A stretch of DNA of 64,000 nucleotides from Colwellia psychrerythraea (GTDB lineage: Bacteria; Pseudomonadota; Gammaproteobacteria; Enterobacterales; Alteromonadaceae). Below, in pieces: positions 17,968 through 26,618 of the stretch (position 1 is its first letter; the number at the start of each line of letters is the position of its first letter). Location: NCBI RefSeq assembly GCF_000764225.1, contig NZ_JQED01000040.1:1-64000 (forward strand), read 5' to 3'. The translations under genes and the position numbers were made by a program. Under the pieces are notes generated by a model. It did not search any database and had not been told where the DNA came from. It saw only the letters and a program-made list of their open reading frames with translations.

Positions 17968-19050
17968 ATGAGTTATACATCTAGACTTACCAAAGCAATT
18001 ATTGACTTGGACGCCCTCGTTAAAAACTATCAATATATTGCGAGCCTATCAAGTAACAGCAATACCATTGCCGTTATCAAAGCCGATGCATATGGTCATA
18101 ATGCCAGCAAAGTAGCTCAAGCACTGAGTACTGAAGTGAATATTCTTGCCGTTGCTTTCATTGACGAAGCATTAGCACTTCGTGCAGATGGGATTAATAC
18201 CAAGGTACTCGTACTTGAAGGCCCTCTTAAAGAAACTGATATTGAGTTAGCGCTAGACAATAATTTTGCTTTAATGCTGCACAGTGATTATCAACTAGGG
18301 TGGTTGAAATCAATTAGCCCTGAATTCTCTGGCGATATATGGTTAAAGGTTGATACGGGGATGAATCGCCTAGGATTTCAAGTTGAACAAGTTGACCATG
18401 TCATGTCTCAACTATCTGCTGTACAAATTAGCAACTTGGTATTATGTTCACATTATGCAACCGCTGATCAAATTGATTGTATTCGACCTAGCAAACAACT
18501 CGAAAAATTAAAGGCATTAGTCGCAAAATACGGTTGTAAATTTAGCATGGCTAACTCCGCTGGTATTTTAAATTGGCCCGAGAGTCACGGCCATTATAAT
18601 CGATTAGGTTTAGCACTTTATGGTGCGTCCCCTATCGGTAAAAGCCCCAAAACCCGAGCACTCATTCCTGCGATGACATTGCAAGCTAATATTATTGCTA
18701 TACATACAGTAAAAATTGGCGAATCTGTAGGTTATGGTAACAATTGGCAAGCCCAACGAGATACAATGTTAGCAACAGTAGCTATAGGATATGCTGACGG
18801 CTATCCTCGCAATGCTAAATCAGGTACACCTGTATATATTAACGGTGCTCTCGCTCCATTGGTAGGGCGAGTATCAATGGACATGATCACTGTTGATATA
18901 ACCGATTTAATACACACTAAAATCGGTGATACTGTTGAGTTATGGGGCAAGAACTTAAATATTGATATCGTTGCTCAAAACAGCGATACCATTAATTATG
19001 AATTATTAACTCGAGTATCTAAACGTGTACCAAAAACCTTCGTTAATTAA
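17968..19050 (+). CDS. alr: Alanine racemase
   Basis: PLP-dependent interconversion of L- and D-alanine for peptidoglycan. 360 residues. The PLP lysine lies in AVIKADAYGH (near 35), the catalytic Tyr in SVGYGNNWQA (near 255), with LKVDTGMNRLGF, SMANSAG and GRVSMDMITVD as further conserved blocks. Divergent from murQ with a 197-base promoter region between them; both serve cell-wall metabolism. D-Ala supply for muropeptides fits the context. Confidence 0.96.
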   Translation: MSYTSRLTKAIIDLDALVKNYQYIASLSSNSNTIAVIKADAYGHNASKVAQALSTEVNILAVAFIDEALALRADGINTKVLVLEGPLKETDIELALDNNFALMLHSDYQLGWLKSISPEFSGDIWLKVDTGMNRLGFQVEQVDHVMSQLSAVQISNLVLCSHYATADQIDCIRPSKQLEKLKALVAKYGCKFSMANSAGILNWPESHGHYNRLGLALYGASPIGKSPKTRALIPAMTLQANIIAIHTVKIGESVGYGNNWQAQRDTMLATVAIGYADGYPRNAKSGTPVYINGALAPLVGRVSMDMITVDITDLIHTKIGDTVELWGKNLNIDIVAQNSDTINYELLTRVSKRVPKTFVN

Positions 19051-19068
19051 CTCAGTGCCTAAGTCTAA

Positions 19069-19737
19069 TTATTCGATACCAATATATTTGTGAACTTGCA
19101 CCGATAAGCGCCAATTGTTAGCAATGCATGTTGCTATCGCTAATTCGGTTGCACGTTTCTTTTGACTAATTGGTTGTAAATATACTGGAGTTTTTTCAAC
19201 TTGATGCAGTGCGAGTAGTGCTTTTAAATCATCTACATTCTGCTCTGTTGCTACAGGGTGTTTTATTTCATTCGCACGTGTCATAGCGCTCGCTAAAATT
19301 TCATAACCACCACGCATCTTAATTTTAGGAGAAACGGTTACCCAGCACTTTTTGGTTGTGTGAATTTCGAAGGTACCAGAAGTTTCAATTTGCGTACTGT
19401 AGCCTTGTTCTTCAAAGCTTTCACATAACGGTGTTAAATCAACCATACATGGTTCACCACCAGTAATAACAATGTGTTTTGCTTTAAAGTTTTTTTCTTT
19501 CACTAAAGTTAGAATGTCCGCGGGTGAAAAGTTTGCCCATTGAGAGGTCTCTGAATTTTTAGCGAACATAGTGTCAGGACTGACTTGATCCTCTAGTGCT
19601 ATATCCCAAGTATGCTTTGTATCACACCACGAACATCCGACAGGACAACCTTGCAGTCGAATGAAAATTGATGGCTGGCCCGTGAAGGATCCCTCCCCTT
19701 GAATCGTTTCAAAAAGCTCATTAATTTTATAGTTCAT
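19069..19737 (-). CDS. queE: 7-carboxy-7-deazaguanine synthase (radical SAM)
   Basis: Radical-SAM enzyme that converts 6-carboxy-tetrahydropterin to CDG in queuosine biosynthesis. 222 residues. ELFETIQGEGSFTGQPSIF precedes the FeS cluster motif CPVGCSWCDTKHTW (CxxxCxxC); TGGEP and the later LQPIS support the fold. Divergent from queC across 138 bases, the next but one enzyme of the same pathway. queD (6-carboxy-tetrahydropterin synthase) is not in the window. Confidence 0.95.
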   Translation of the reverse strand: MNYKINELFETIQGEGSFTGQPSIFIRLQGCPVGCSWCDTKHTWDIALEDQVSPDTMFAKNSETSQWANFSPADILTLVKEKNFKAKHIVITGGEPCMVDLTPLCESFEEQGYSTQIETSGTFEIHTTKKCWVTVSPKIKMRGGYEILASAMTRANEIKHPVATEQNVDDLKALLALHQVEKTPVYLQPISQKKRATELAIATCIANNWRLSVQVHKYIGIE

Positions 19738-19875
19738 GGGTATTATGATTTTCTCTTCTACATTGTGGTTAGTTTAATATCGGTGCTATTCACTTTCTGC
19801 TTTAGCCTATTAGTTATTTCAAGTAAAATAATAAGCATTATTATTATACCTTAGATCAATTAAGAGAGCTTTTAA

Positions 19876-20532
19876 ATGGCTGAAAAAGTTGTTGTTATTT
19901 ATTCTGGTGGCATGGACTCCTTTACTGTATTAAACCGCGCTAGAAAAGACGGAAAGCAAGTATTTGCGTTGTCCTTTGATTATGGCCAGCGTCACGTAAA
20001 AGAATTGGAGTGCGCTAGCACCGTTTGTAAAGAGTTAGGCCTTAGTCACAAAGTAATTGATATTTCGGCAATTAATCAATTACTCGCAGGTTCTTCACTT
20101 ACAGATGATATTGATATTCCTGAAGGTCATTACGAAGCAGAAAATATGAAATCAACGGTTGTGCCTAATCGTAATATGATTTTGCTTTCTTTGGCGGTAG
20201 CTTATGCAGTATCAGTTGGAGCTAACCAAGTTTATTATGGTGCGCATTCTGGCGACCATGCTATTTACCCTGATTGTCGACCTGAGTTTGTCGAAAAAAT
20301 GAATGATGTTTGTAAAATTGCCAATTACGAGAGTGTCGAAATATTTAGCCCTTACTTAACCGTTGATAAAACAGCAATCCTTGCTGATGGTATTTCGATG
20401 GGTCTAGATTACAGTAATACTTGGACTTGTTATAACGGACGAGATAAAGCTTGTGGTAAATGTAGTGCGTGCCAAGAGCGCTTAGAAGCGTTTGAAGAAA
20501 ATAATACTACAGACCCAATACCTTACGAATAA
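19876..20532 (+). CDS. queC: 7-cyano-7-deazaguanine synthase
   Basis: ATP-dependent conversion of CDG to preQ0 in queuosine biosynthesis. 218 residues. The PP-loop SGGMDS (near 10-15) binds [22 protein letters not shown] and the zinc site C-x8-CGKC-x2-C ([17 protein letters not shown], near 190) are diagnostic. Divergently transcribed from queE. No preQ1 riboswitch is visible in its short leader. Confidence 0.96.
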   Translation: MAEKVVVIYSGGMDSFTVLNRARKDGKQVFALSFDYGQRHVKELECASTVCKELGLSHKVIDISAINQLLAGSSLTDDIDIPEGHYEAENMKSTVVPNRNMILLSLAVAYAVSVGANQVYYGAHSGDHAIYPDCRPEFVEKMNDVCKIANYESVEIFSPYLTVDKTAILADGISMGLDYSNTWTCYNGRDKACGKCSACQERLEAFEENNTTDPIPYE

Positions 20533-21118
20533 AAGCTGAAATTGCTGCAGATGAGTGATGTAAAGACATGAAGCTATGACTGATTCAAAATTAGATGCAA
20601 ACGGTGCCACAAACATTGTAGTGCAAGCATATAGAAGAACTAAAGCCGTTTACTACTAAGCTAATTGCCGCTATTTTTGAATCAGAGTCAACTATCCGCC
20701 AATAATATTTAGTCAAATTTCTGCGGTTAAATTTTTTCTTTATTTCTTTTTTGTCGAGAGTATTATTTAAACCTTTGCGCTTGTGTCGAAGTAAAAGAGT
20801 ATGCTCACCTACCCCATTGCATAGCAAGAACGAGCTAAATTAGCTGTTAAATTGGAATTTTGCTAAGGAAGTTTTCCGGCTAGAATTACTCGGTTTAAAC
20901 GCAAAAACCACCACGATACACGGGCTCATTGCGCTTAATTTAAAAAAATCTAGTTTTATTCTGTTCAGTTGAAAAATTAACACAATGTTTATTAATATGT
21001 TAATGAACTATAGATTATTATCTTCCTTTGATTCGCTTTTAAGACAAAAGTTTTATAACCAATGGTGCGCTTTAGCCCTAGACTTAAGAGATGTTCAATG
21101 AATAATTGAGGATATCTT
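20533..21118. other. Intergenic region, 586 bases, with an inverted repeat
   Basis: No convincing gene. Imperfect inverted arms GATTCAAAA (about 20577-20590 with flanks) and TTTTGAATC (20675-20690) enclose about 85 bases, which could be a small element or structured RNA. A frame on the minus strand here has no family features and I do not call it. Confidence 0.45.
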
Positions 21119-21331
21119 ATGAGCGCGACTTGGAAATATCAAGCACGACGTTTGAAGCAGATGATTGATTCAAATAATGAAACTCATGCTCACCTTTATA
21201 TGGAACATTTATTATTATTCCCGGTTGATATACAGGACCGAATAATAGAAGAAATTAGCCACCTCCCCCACTGCAGTAGTGATGCGATTGCTAATATCTT
21301 AGGTCATTACTCAATACAAGAGCTTAAATAA
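21119..21331 (+). CDS. Small conserved-looking hypothetical protein, 70 residues
   Basis: The ATG has a good ribosome site (GAGGATATCTT). The protein is mostly helical, with N-terminal basic RRLKQMI, then HAHLYMEHLLLFP, IQDRIIEEISHLPHC and a C-terminal ANILGHYS. No signal peptide or membrane segment. I do not recognise the family. It stands alone between queC and uvrB. Confidence 0.6.
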   Translation: MSATWKYQARRLKQMIDSNNETHAHLYMEHLLLFPVDIQDRIIEEISHLPHCSSDAIANILGHYSIQELK

Positions 21332-21626
21332 TACTAAGCCCATTAAGTTATTTCCACTCAGCGAAAAACAAAGGATTATAGGCAGGGTAAAGATTGACGA
21401 ATATGCTTATTCATTCGTTAATAAGCTTTATCTTTAAAACGTCCTTATCAAAAGCAAAAGCTGTGTATGAAAACCTTTTATGCCCTCCTATGGGCGTTTG
21501 TGATAAACAAGAATTAAAAAATACGTCAGATATGGGATAGTCATATCTGACAAATTTATTAAAGCTATGCTGAGATAACCCCATGTGCGGAATCATTTAA
21601 TGCGACTGGTTTACTCTAACATCAAG

Positions 21627-23648
21627 TTAAGTAGAGAGTTGCTGTACTCGTAATTTTGCAATTTTGTCGCGCACAGAAGCGGCTTGTTCAAACTCTAAAT
21701 TCTGAGCGTGTCCTTGCATTATTTTTTCAAGTTCAACTATTTTACTGTCAATTTCTGTAGTAGTTAATAAAGGCTCTTCTGCTTGTTGATTAATATGATA
21801 ATTTTTATGAGCTTCAGCCACTTTATCAAATGACTTCGCATCGCTATAGTCACCAACGCCCATAACATCAGTTATTTTTCTAACAACGCCTTGTGGCGTA
21901 ATATTATTGTCTACATTATATTGATGTTGCTTAACTCTGCGTCGCTCTGTTTCATCAATAGCTCGGCGCATAGAGCCTGTAATTCTGTCTCCATACAAGA
22001 TGGCTCGGCCATTAATGTTACGAGCTGTTCGACCAATGGTTTGAATTAAAGAGCGATCTGAGCGTAAAAAACCTTCCTTATCAGCATCTAAAATTGCAAC
22101 TAGAGATACTTCAGGCATATCTAAGCCTTCACGAAGCAAGTTAATCCCAACTAAAACATCAAATTTTCCAAGTCTAAGATCTCTTATAATTTCTACACGT
22201 TCAACCGTATCAACATCAGAATGTAAATAGCGTGCTTTAATGTTATGTTCATGCAAATAGTCAGTTAAATCTTCCGCCATGCGTTTAGTTAACGTTGTAG
22301 CTAATACCCGCTCATTTAATGGTAAGCGTTTATTAATTTCTGATAATAAGTCATCAACTTGCGTTTCAACCGGTCTCACTTCAATAATAGGATCAAGTAA
22401 CCCCGTTGGCCTAACCACTTGCTCGGCAATATCGCCAGTAGATTTTTCTAACTCATAATTACTGGGTGTCGCGGAGACATAAATAGTTTGAGGCGAAATA
22501 GCTTCAAACTCTTCAAACTTCATAGGTCTGTTATCTAATGCAGAAGGAAGTCTAAAACCATATTCCACCAGATTTTCTTTACGTGATCGATCTCCTTTAT
22601 ACATAGCACCAATTTGTGGCACAGTAACATGAGACTCATCAATAATAAGTAAGCCATCATCAGGTAAATAATCAAATAGTGTGGGTGGCGCGCCTCCCTC
22701 CTCTCTCCCTGATAAATAGCGAGAATAATTCTCTATACCAGAGCAATAACCAAGTTCGGTCATCATTTCAATATCAAATTGGGTTCGTTGAGTGATGCGC
22801 TGTTCTTCAACTAATTTATTATTATCTTTAAGTTGTTGAGATCTATGCTTAAGCTCAATTTTAATTTGTTCTACTGCTGCTAGAATTTTCTCTCTAGGCG
22901 TTGCGTAGTGTGTTTTAGGATATACAGTAACCCGAGCCAAGGTTCTTTCAACTTGCCCTGTGAGGGGATCAAATTGACTTATGCGCTCAATTTCTTCATC
23001 AAACAATTCCACACGTAAAGCTAGACGATCAGATTCGGCAGGAAATATATCAATGACATCACCACGCACTCGATATGTAGCCCGTGCAAAGGCAACATCA
23101 TTTCGAGTATATTGCAGCTCAGCAAGGCGGCGCAAAATATCTCGCTGATTAATAATGTCACCTTGACTGATGTGTAACATCATTTTCAAGTATGAATCAG
23201 GATCACCTAAACCATATATTGCAGACACAGAAGCAATGATGATGACATCTCTACGTTCAAGTAGCGCCTTGGTAGCTGATAGGCGCATTTGTTCAATATG
23301 CTCATTTACAGAAGCATCTTTTTCTATAAAAGTATCTGTCGTCGGCACATATGCTTCAGGCTGATAATAATCATAATATGAAACAAAGTACTCAACGGCA
23401 TTATTGGGGAAAAACTCCTTCATTTCACCATACAGTTGCGCTGCTAAGGTTTTATTCGGTGCTAACATCATCGTGGGCCGATTAAGCTTTTCTATCACGT
23501 TGGCAATGGTAAAAGTTTTGCCTGAGCCTGTTACACCTAAAAGTGTTTGGTGCGCTAAACCTGATTCAATACCATCTAATAACTGCTTAATTGCCGTTGG
23601 TTGATCACCACTAGGTATGTAATCAGAACAAATAGTTAACTTTTTCAT
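21627..23648 (-). CDS. uvrB: Excinuclease ABC subunit B
   Basis: The damage-verifying helicase-like subunit of nucleotide excision repair; works with UvrA and UvrC. 673 residues, normal. Walker A in [10 protein letters not shown], beta-hairpin region [18 protein letters not shown], helicase motifs [14 protein letters not shown] and RTARN, and the C-terminal UVR domain ([21 protein letters not shown]) that binds UvrC. Its ATG overlaps the upstream MATE gene stop as ATGA, so translation is coupled. No LexA-like CTGT(N8)ACAG is visible before the MATE gene. Confidence 0.97.
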   Translation of the reverse strand: MKKLTICSDYIPSGDQPTAIKQLLDGIESGLAHQTLLGVTGSGKTFTIANVIEKLNRPTMMLAPNKTLAAQLYGEMKEFFPNNAVEYFVSYYDYYQPEAYVPTTDTFIEKDASVNEHIEQMRLSATKALLERRDVIIIASVSAIYGLGDPDSYLKMMLHISQGDIINQRDILRRLAELQYTRNDVAFARATYRVRGDVIDIFPAESDRLALRVELFDEEIERISQFDPLTGQVERTLARVTVYPKTHYATPREKILAAVEQIKIELKHRSQQLKDNNKLVEEQRITQRTQFDIEMMTELGYCSGIENYSRYLSGREEGGAPPTLFDYLPDDGLLIIDESHVTVPQIGAMYKGDRSRKENLVEYGFRLPSALDNRPMKFEEFEAISPQTIYVSATPSNYELEKSTGDIAEQVVRPTGLLDPIIEVRPVETQVDDLLSEINKRLPLNERVLATTLTKRMAEDLTDYLHEHNIKARYLHSDVDTVERVEIIRDLRLGKFDVLVGINLLREGLDMPEVSLVAILDADKEGFLRSDRSLIQTIGRTARNINGRAILYGDRITGSMRRAIDETERRRVKQHQYNVDNNITPQGVVRKITDVMGVGDYSDAKSFDKVAEAHKNYHINQQAEEPLLTTTEIDSKIVELEKIMQGHAQNLEFEQAASVRDKIAKLRVQQLST

Positions 23649-25033
23649 ACCACCTGCTCCGCTGAAGCTGTCTCGACTTGAGAAAATTCTTTACTAAATA
23701 ATCGGTACGAAATCATCGCCATCACGATATTTCCAAATAAAGCACCTGCAAATAAACCAGGTAAGCCGTAAAGTAAACTTCCTAAATAAGCTAATGGTAA
23801 ATAGCAAACAAATAAACGAACGATACTTAACCCCAAAGCTATCATAGGTTTATGCAAAGCATTAAATGATGAATTTGTTAATATAATAATTCCTTGCAAG
23901 CCATACCCCAGCGGCAGTATCCAAATAAATAGTTTGATTAATTCAGCTACGTCAGTCTCTTTACTAAAAGCACTTGCTATCCAATGCGCGCATACCGCCA
24001 TAATAATATAAATAACTATTTGCCAGGCTAAGATAAACTTTATTGCGACTTTGTATGCGGTTTCAACACGGTGTAATTGCCCAGCACCAAAATTTTGGCT
24101 GATAAATGGCGGTAACGTCATAGATAAGGCTAACACTATCAAACAAGCTATTGATTCCAGTCTTGAGCCAACACCGAAGGCTGCCACTGCAGCCTCACCA
24201 TATGAGGCCACAATTGCAGTCATAATAGCTGCGGCTAAGGGTGTTAACATATTTGCACTTGCAGCAGGTAAACCTATTTTTAAAATATCTTTACAAGCAA
24301 TCACCAGCTCTTTTATCGGCAGCATACTTGTATGAATAAGGTCATGTTTTTTAGTTAAGATATACAACACGTAAGCTAAACCAAAAATCCATGAAATTAA
24401 GGTCGCAATTGCCGCACCTTGGATGCCCATGGCGGGAATTGGTCCAAAACCAAAAATAAAAATAGGATCTAGCACTGCATTTATCAATCCAGCACTACCC
24501 ATTATCATACTCGGAGTCTTAGTATCCCCTGACGCACGTAATACTGCGTTACCTATCATAGGACCAATTAAACAGACACTTCCGATATACCAAATATCCA
24601 TATACTCATGAATTAAAGGTAATAAAGATGGCTGAGCACCTAGTAAGGTAAATAAAGGATCTGTTATGAAGTAACCTATTGAGGATAAGCACGCCACTAT
24701 GATTGCAGCTAAATACAATGCGGCTGTCGCAGCATTCTTTGCAGATTTTGTGTCTTTTTTCCCTAAATACTTAGCAATAACTGCAGAGGTACCTATACCT
24801 AGACCAATAGTTAAGCTCAGTACGGTGAAAGTAACGGGGAATGTAAAACTAATCGCTGCTAGCGGCTTTGTTCCTAGAAGCCCAACAAAAAAAGTATCTA
24901 TTAAGTTGAATGTCATCAAAAGCACCATGCCATAAATCATTGGAATGGTCATACGCTTAAGAGTATTAGCAACAGGGTCTTCGAGTAAATTAACTCGTTT
25001 AGTATTATGTTTCGCAGTATTAGTTTTGGTCAT
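23645..25033 (-). CDS. MATE-family multidrug/Na+ antiporter
   Basis: 462 residues with twelve predicted helices, in two homologous halves. Signatures: [24 protein letters not shown] near the start of the first half and [21 protein letters not shown]. Exports cationic drugs or metabolites using Na+ or H+. Lies upstream of uvrB with a 4-base overlap; I see no functional reason for the pairing beyond damage or toxin defence (inference). Closest in feel to the DinF-like/VmrA type rather than the second MATE at 49.5 kb. Confidence 0.9.
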   Translation of the reverse strand: MTKTNTAKHNTKRVNLLEDPVANTLKRMTIPMIYGMVLLMTFNLIDTFFVGLLGTKPLAAISFTFPVTFTVLSLTIGLGIGTSAVIAKYLGKKDTKSAKNAATAALYLAAIIVACLSSIGYFITDPLFTLLGAQPSLLPLIHEYMDIWYIGSVCLIGPMIGNAVLRASGDTKTPSMIMGSAGLINAVLDPIFIFGFGPIPAMGIQGAAIATLISWIFGLAYVLYILTKKHDLIHTSMLPIKELVIACKDILKIGLPAASANMLTPLAAAIMTAIVASYGEAAVAAFGVGSRLESIACLIVLALSMTLPPFISQNFGAGQLHRVETAYKVAIKFILAWQIVIYIIMAVCAHWIASAFSKETDVAELIKLFIWILPLGYGLQGIIILTNSSFNALHKPMIALGLSIVRLFVCYLPLAYLGSLLYGLPGLFAGALFGNIVMAMISYRLFSKEFSQVETASAEQVV

Positions 25034-25432
25034 TTAATATTATCAGTGTTTCTATCTTGTCTGTCTGAGTAAATAATATGTAGCGGTACATTGTAAAAGA
25101 TTAACTAACTTTTACCTAGTGTAGATTTATCTGATTGTCGCCCTTTCTCAAAAAGCACAAGTAGATATTGTCATAAAAGTTAAAACGTGAAAGCGTCTTT
25201 AACTATTAACTCCTAGTGAAAACGACAACGGACTCAGAATGGCTAGATAGTTATAAATATAAAATTCACACTTATATAGACGACAAAGCAGATGGTTAAA
25301 AATCACTCTGTTTGTTAAATATTGCACCAAACAATCATAAACCACTGAAATATAACAAAATAAAACAATCACTATTTATATTGACTTATGGGCAAGCCAA
25401 TCAAACCGCGTTAGCAATATAAACTTACACAA

Positions 25433-25453
25433 TAATCCACATAGTTATCCACA
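25433..25453 (+). promoter_or_regulatory. Pair of DnaA-box-like sequences
   Basis: TTATCCACA at 25445-25453 equals the consensus DnaA box; TAATCCACA at 25433-25441 differs by one base, three bases away in the same orientation. GGGATAAC follows shortly. Could titrate DnaA or be chance in AT-rich DNA; no other origin features are near. Confidence 0.35.
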
Positions 25454-25610
25454 GTAATAGGGGATAACTAAAACGTTACTTAATTATTAGGCTAAAATAA
25501 TTCCTTATAATCGACAAGTACAAAAAATCATCTAAAAGTGGTGCAAAAGAATCTAATATGAACACATCTTCAGCAAACAATATTTATTTCAATAATTTAT
25601 TATTTTTGTG

Positions 25611-25639
25611 TTGACACATAGGCCACAGGTCTTTATTAT
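25611..25639 (+). promoter_or_regulatory. Sigma-70 promoter of the tRNA-Asn array
   Basis: Perfect -35 TTGACA (25611-25616), 17-base spacer, -10 TATTAT (25634-25639), then a C/G-rich discriminator (CTGCCCCG) typical of stringently controlled stable-RNA promoters. The first tRNA begins 34 bases after the -10 box. Confidence 0.8.
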
Positions 25640-25673
25640 TCTGCCCCGTTAGCCGCTGAGGTTAACGCGAGAT

Positions 25674-25749
25674 TCCCCAATAGCTCAGTTGGTAGAGCGA
25701 TGGACTGTTAATCCATGTGTCACTGGTTCAAGCCCAGTTTGGGGAGCCA
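25674..25749 (+). tRNA. tRNA-Asn (GUU), copy 1
   Basis: 76 bases with encoded CCA. Acceptor TCCCCAA pairs with TTGGGGA, anticodon loop CTGTTAA gives GUU, T-arm CTGGTTCAAGCCCAG. First gene of the tandem array. Confidence 0.97.
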
Positions 25750-25788
25750 CATTTACTTCATTAATAAACAGAAGTTTAAAAAGTTTAT

Positions 25789-25864
25789 TCCCCAATAGCT
25801 CAGTTGGTAGAGCGATGGACTGTTAATCCATGTGTCACTGGTTCAAGCCCAGTTTGGGGAGCCA
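25789..25864 (+). tRNA. tRNA-Asn (GUU), copy 2
   Basis: Identical to copy 1. Separated from it by a 39-base spacer that recurs almost unchanged between the other copies (CATTAATAAACAGAAG...), so the array arose by tandem duplication. Confidence 0.97.
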
Positions 25865-25890
25865 CATTAAATGATGATGACTTCAAGTCG

Positions 25891-25967
25891 CTAAAGCGAT
25901 GGACTGTACTCTCTTTAAATAAGCATGTGTCACTGACTGGCTTATCGAGACCAGTTTGAGGAGCCAC
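25891..25967 (+). pseudogene. Degenerate tRNA-Asn-like sequence 1
   Basis: Shares GCGATGGACTGT, ATGTGTCACTG and the 3' end CCAGTTTGAGGAGCCACATT with tRNA-Asn, but the anticodon-loop bases are replaced by a longer AT-rich stretch (CTCTTTAAATAAGC) and the 5' half is lost. A new possible stem ATAAGC/GCTTAT is formed. It cannot make a normal cloverleaf. Confidence 0.7.
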
Positions 25968-26006
25968 ATTCAACTTCATTAATAAACAGAAGTTAAAAAA
26001 GTTTAT

Positions 26007-26082
26007 TCCCCAATAGCTCAGTTGGTAGAGCGATGGACTGTTAATCCATGTGTCACTGGTTCAAGCCCAGTTTGGGGAGCCA
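26007..26082 (+). tRNA. tRNA-Asn (GUU), copy 3
   Basis: Identical to copies 1 and 2, with the same upstream spacer. Follows the degenerate copy at 25891-25967, so decay and intact copies alternate. Confidence 0.97.
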
Positions 26083-26120
26083 CATTACTTCATTAATAAA
26101 CAGAAGTTTAAAAAGTTTAT

Positions 26121-26196
26121 TCCCCAATAGCTCAGTTGGTAGAGCGATGGACTGTTAATCCATGTGTCACTGGTTCAAGCCCAGTTTGGGGAGCCA
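26121..26196 (+). tRNA. tRNA-Asn (GUU), copy 4
   Basis: Identical to the other copies. Followed directly by an intrinsic terminator (26214-26239), which ends the intact part of the array. Confidence 0.97.
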
Positions 26197-26213
26197 CATT
26201 AAAATGTGAAAAG

Positions 26214-26239
26214 AAACCTGCTTTATGCAGGTTTTTTTT
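26214..26239 (+). terminator. Terminator of the tRNA-Asn operon
   Basis: Stem AAACCTGC/GCAGGTTT with a five-base loop and a T run. Confidence 0.9.
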
Positions 26240-26264
26240 CGTCTGAAGAATGATGGTTTCATTA

Positions 26265-26374
26265 ATACTGTAATTTAGCTCTCAACAGTATGAGTCTAAA
26301 ATCGATGGACTGTACTCTTTCAATCTGGCATGTATCACTGATTCGAGCCATTATTTATAAAGAGTTGGGAGCCA
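26265..26374 (+). pseudogene. Degenerate tRNA-Asn-like sequence 2, structured
   Basis: Contains TTTAGCTC, ATCGATGGACTGT, ATGTATCACTGATTCGAGCC and GGGAGCCACATT in tRNA order. The anticodon region is replaced and two new perfect stems appear: ATACTGT/ACAGTAT (about 26265-26291) and ACTCTTT/AAAGAGT (about 26314-26366). It may be a decayed tRNA or a derived small RNA. Confidence 0.6.
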
Positions 26375-26391
26375 CATTAAAATGTGAAAAG

Positions 26392-26417
26392 AAACCTGCT
26401 TTATGCAGGTTTTTTTT
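26392..26417 (+). terminator. Second copy of the tRNA-array terminator
   Basis: Same AAACCTGC/GCAGGTTT hairpin and T run as at 26214, in the second tandem unit. If the upstream tRNA-like element is transcribed, this would end it. Confidence 0.8.
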
Positions 26418-26442
26418 CGTCTGCAGAATGATGGTTTCATTA

Positions 26443-26551
26443 ATACTGTAATTTAGCTCTCAACAGTATGAGTCTAAAATCGATGGACTGTACTCTTTCA
26501 ATCTGGCATGTATCACTGATTCAAGCCATATTTATAAAGAGTTGGGAGCCA
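26443..26551 (+). pseudogene. Degenerate tRNA-Asn-like sequence 3, structured
   Basis: Nearly identical to the element at 26265-26374: the same two stems (ATACTGT/ACAGTAT and ACTCTTT/AAAGAGT) are kept. Differences are one base loss in the ATTATTTAT stretch and a G-to-A change in ATTCGAGCC. It ends just before the clpA terminator. Confidence 0.6.
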
Positions 26552-26563
26552 CATTAATCAAGT

Positions 26564-26598
26564 AAAAAAAAACCTTACCAGCAAGGCTAGTAAGGTTT
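26564..26598 (-). terminator. Terminator of the clpS-clpA genes
   Basis: On the minus strand, stem AAACCTTAC with one C-A mismatch against GTAAGGTTT, followed by a run of nine T. Lies 21 bases after the clpA stop. Confidence 0.8.
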
Positions 26599-26618
26599 CA
26601 GTAAATGATTTGGTGTTA

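Larger units (their letters stand above)
25034..25673. other. Intergenic region, 640 bases
   Basis: Upstream space of the MATE-uvrB operon and the tRNA array. No gene visible. It contains two close DnaA-box-like sequences (25433-25453) and the tRNA promoter (25611-25639), listed separately. Confidence 0.5.
26193..26551 (+). repeat. Two tandem units of about 178 bases (terminator plus tRNA-like remnant)
   Basis: The segment from GCCACATTAAAATGTG recurs with a period of 178 then 177 bases (26193, 26371, 26548 for successive GCCACATTA). Each unit carries a rho-independent terminator and a tRNA-Asn-like remnant. The units are nearly identical, differing at only a few bases, so the duplication is recent or kept uniform. 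Confidence 0.85.

Noticed and set aside
19738..19875. preQ1 riboswitch for queC/queE
   Set aside because: The short divergent region shows neither the preQ1 pseudoknot pattern nor a terminator; not supported.
20591..20827. Minus-strand frame of 78 codons after queC
   Set aside because: No ribosome site or family features, composition like random DNA, and it overlaps an inverted repeat.
25433..25453. Replication origin near the DnaA-box pair
   Set aside because: Only two boxes, no AT-rich unwinding region with further boxes and no dnaA, dnaN or gidA nearby.
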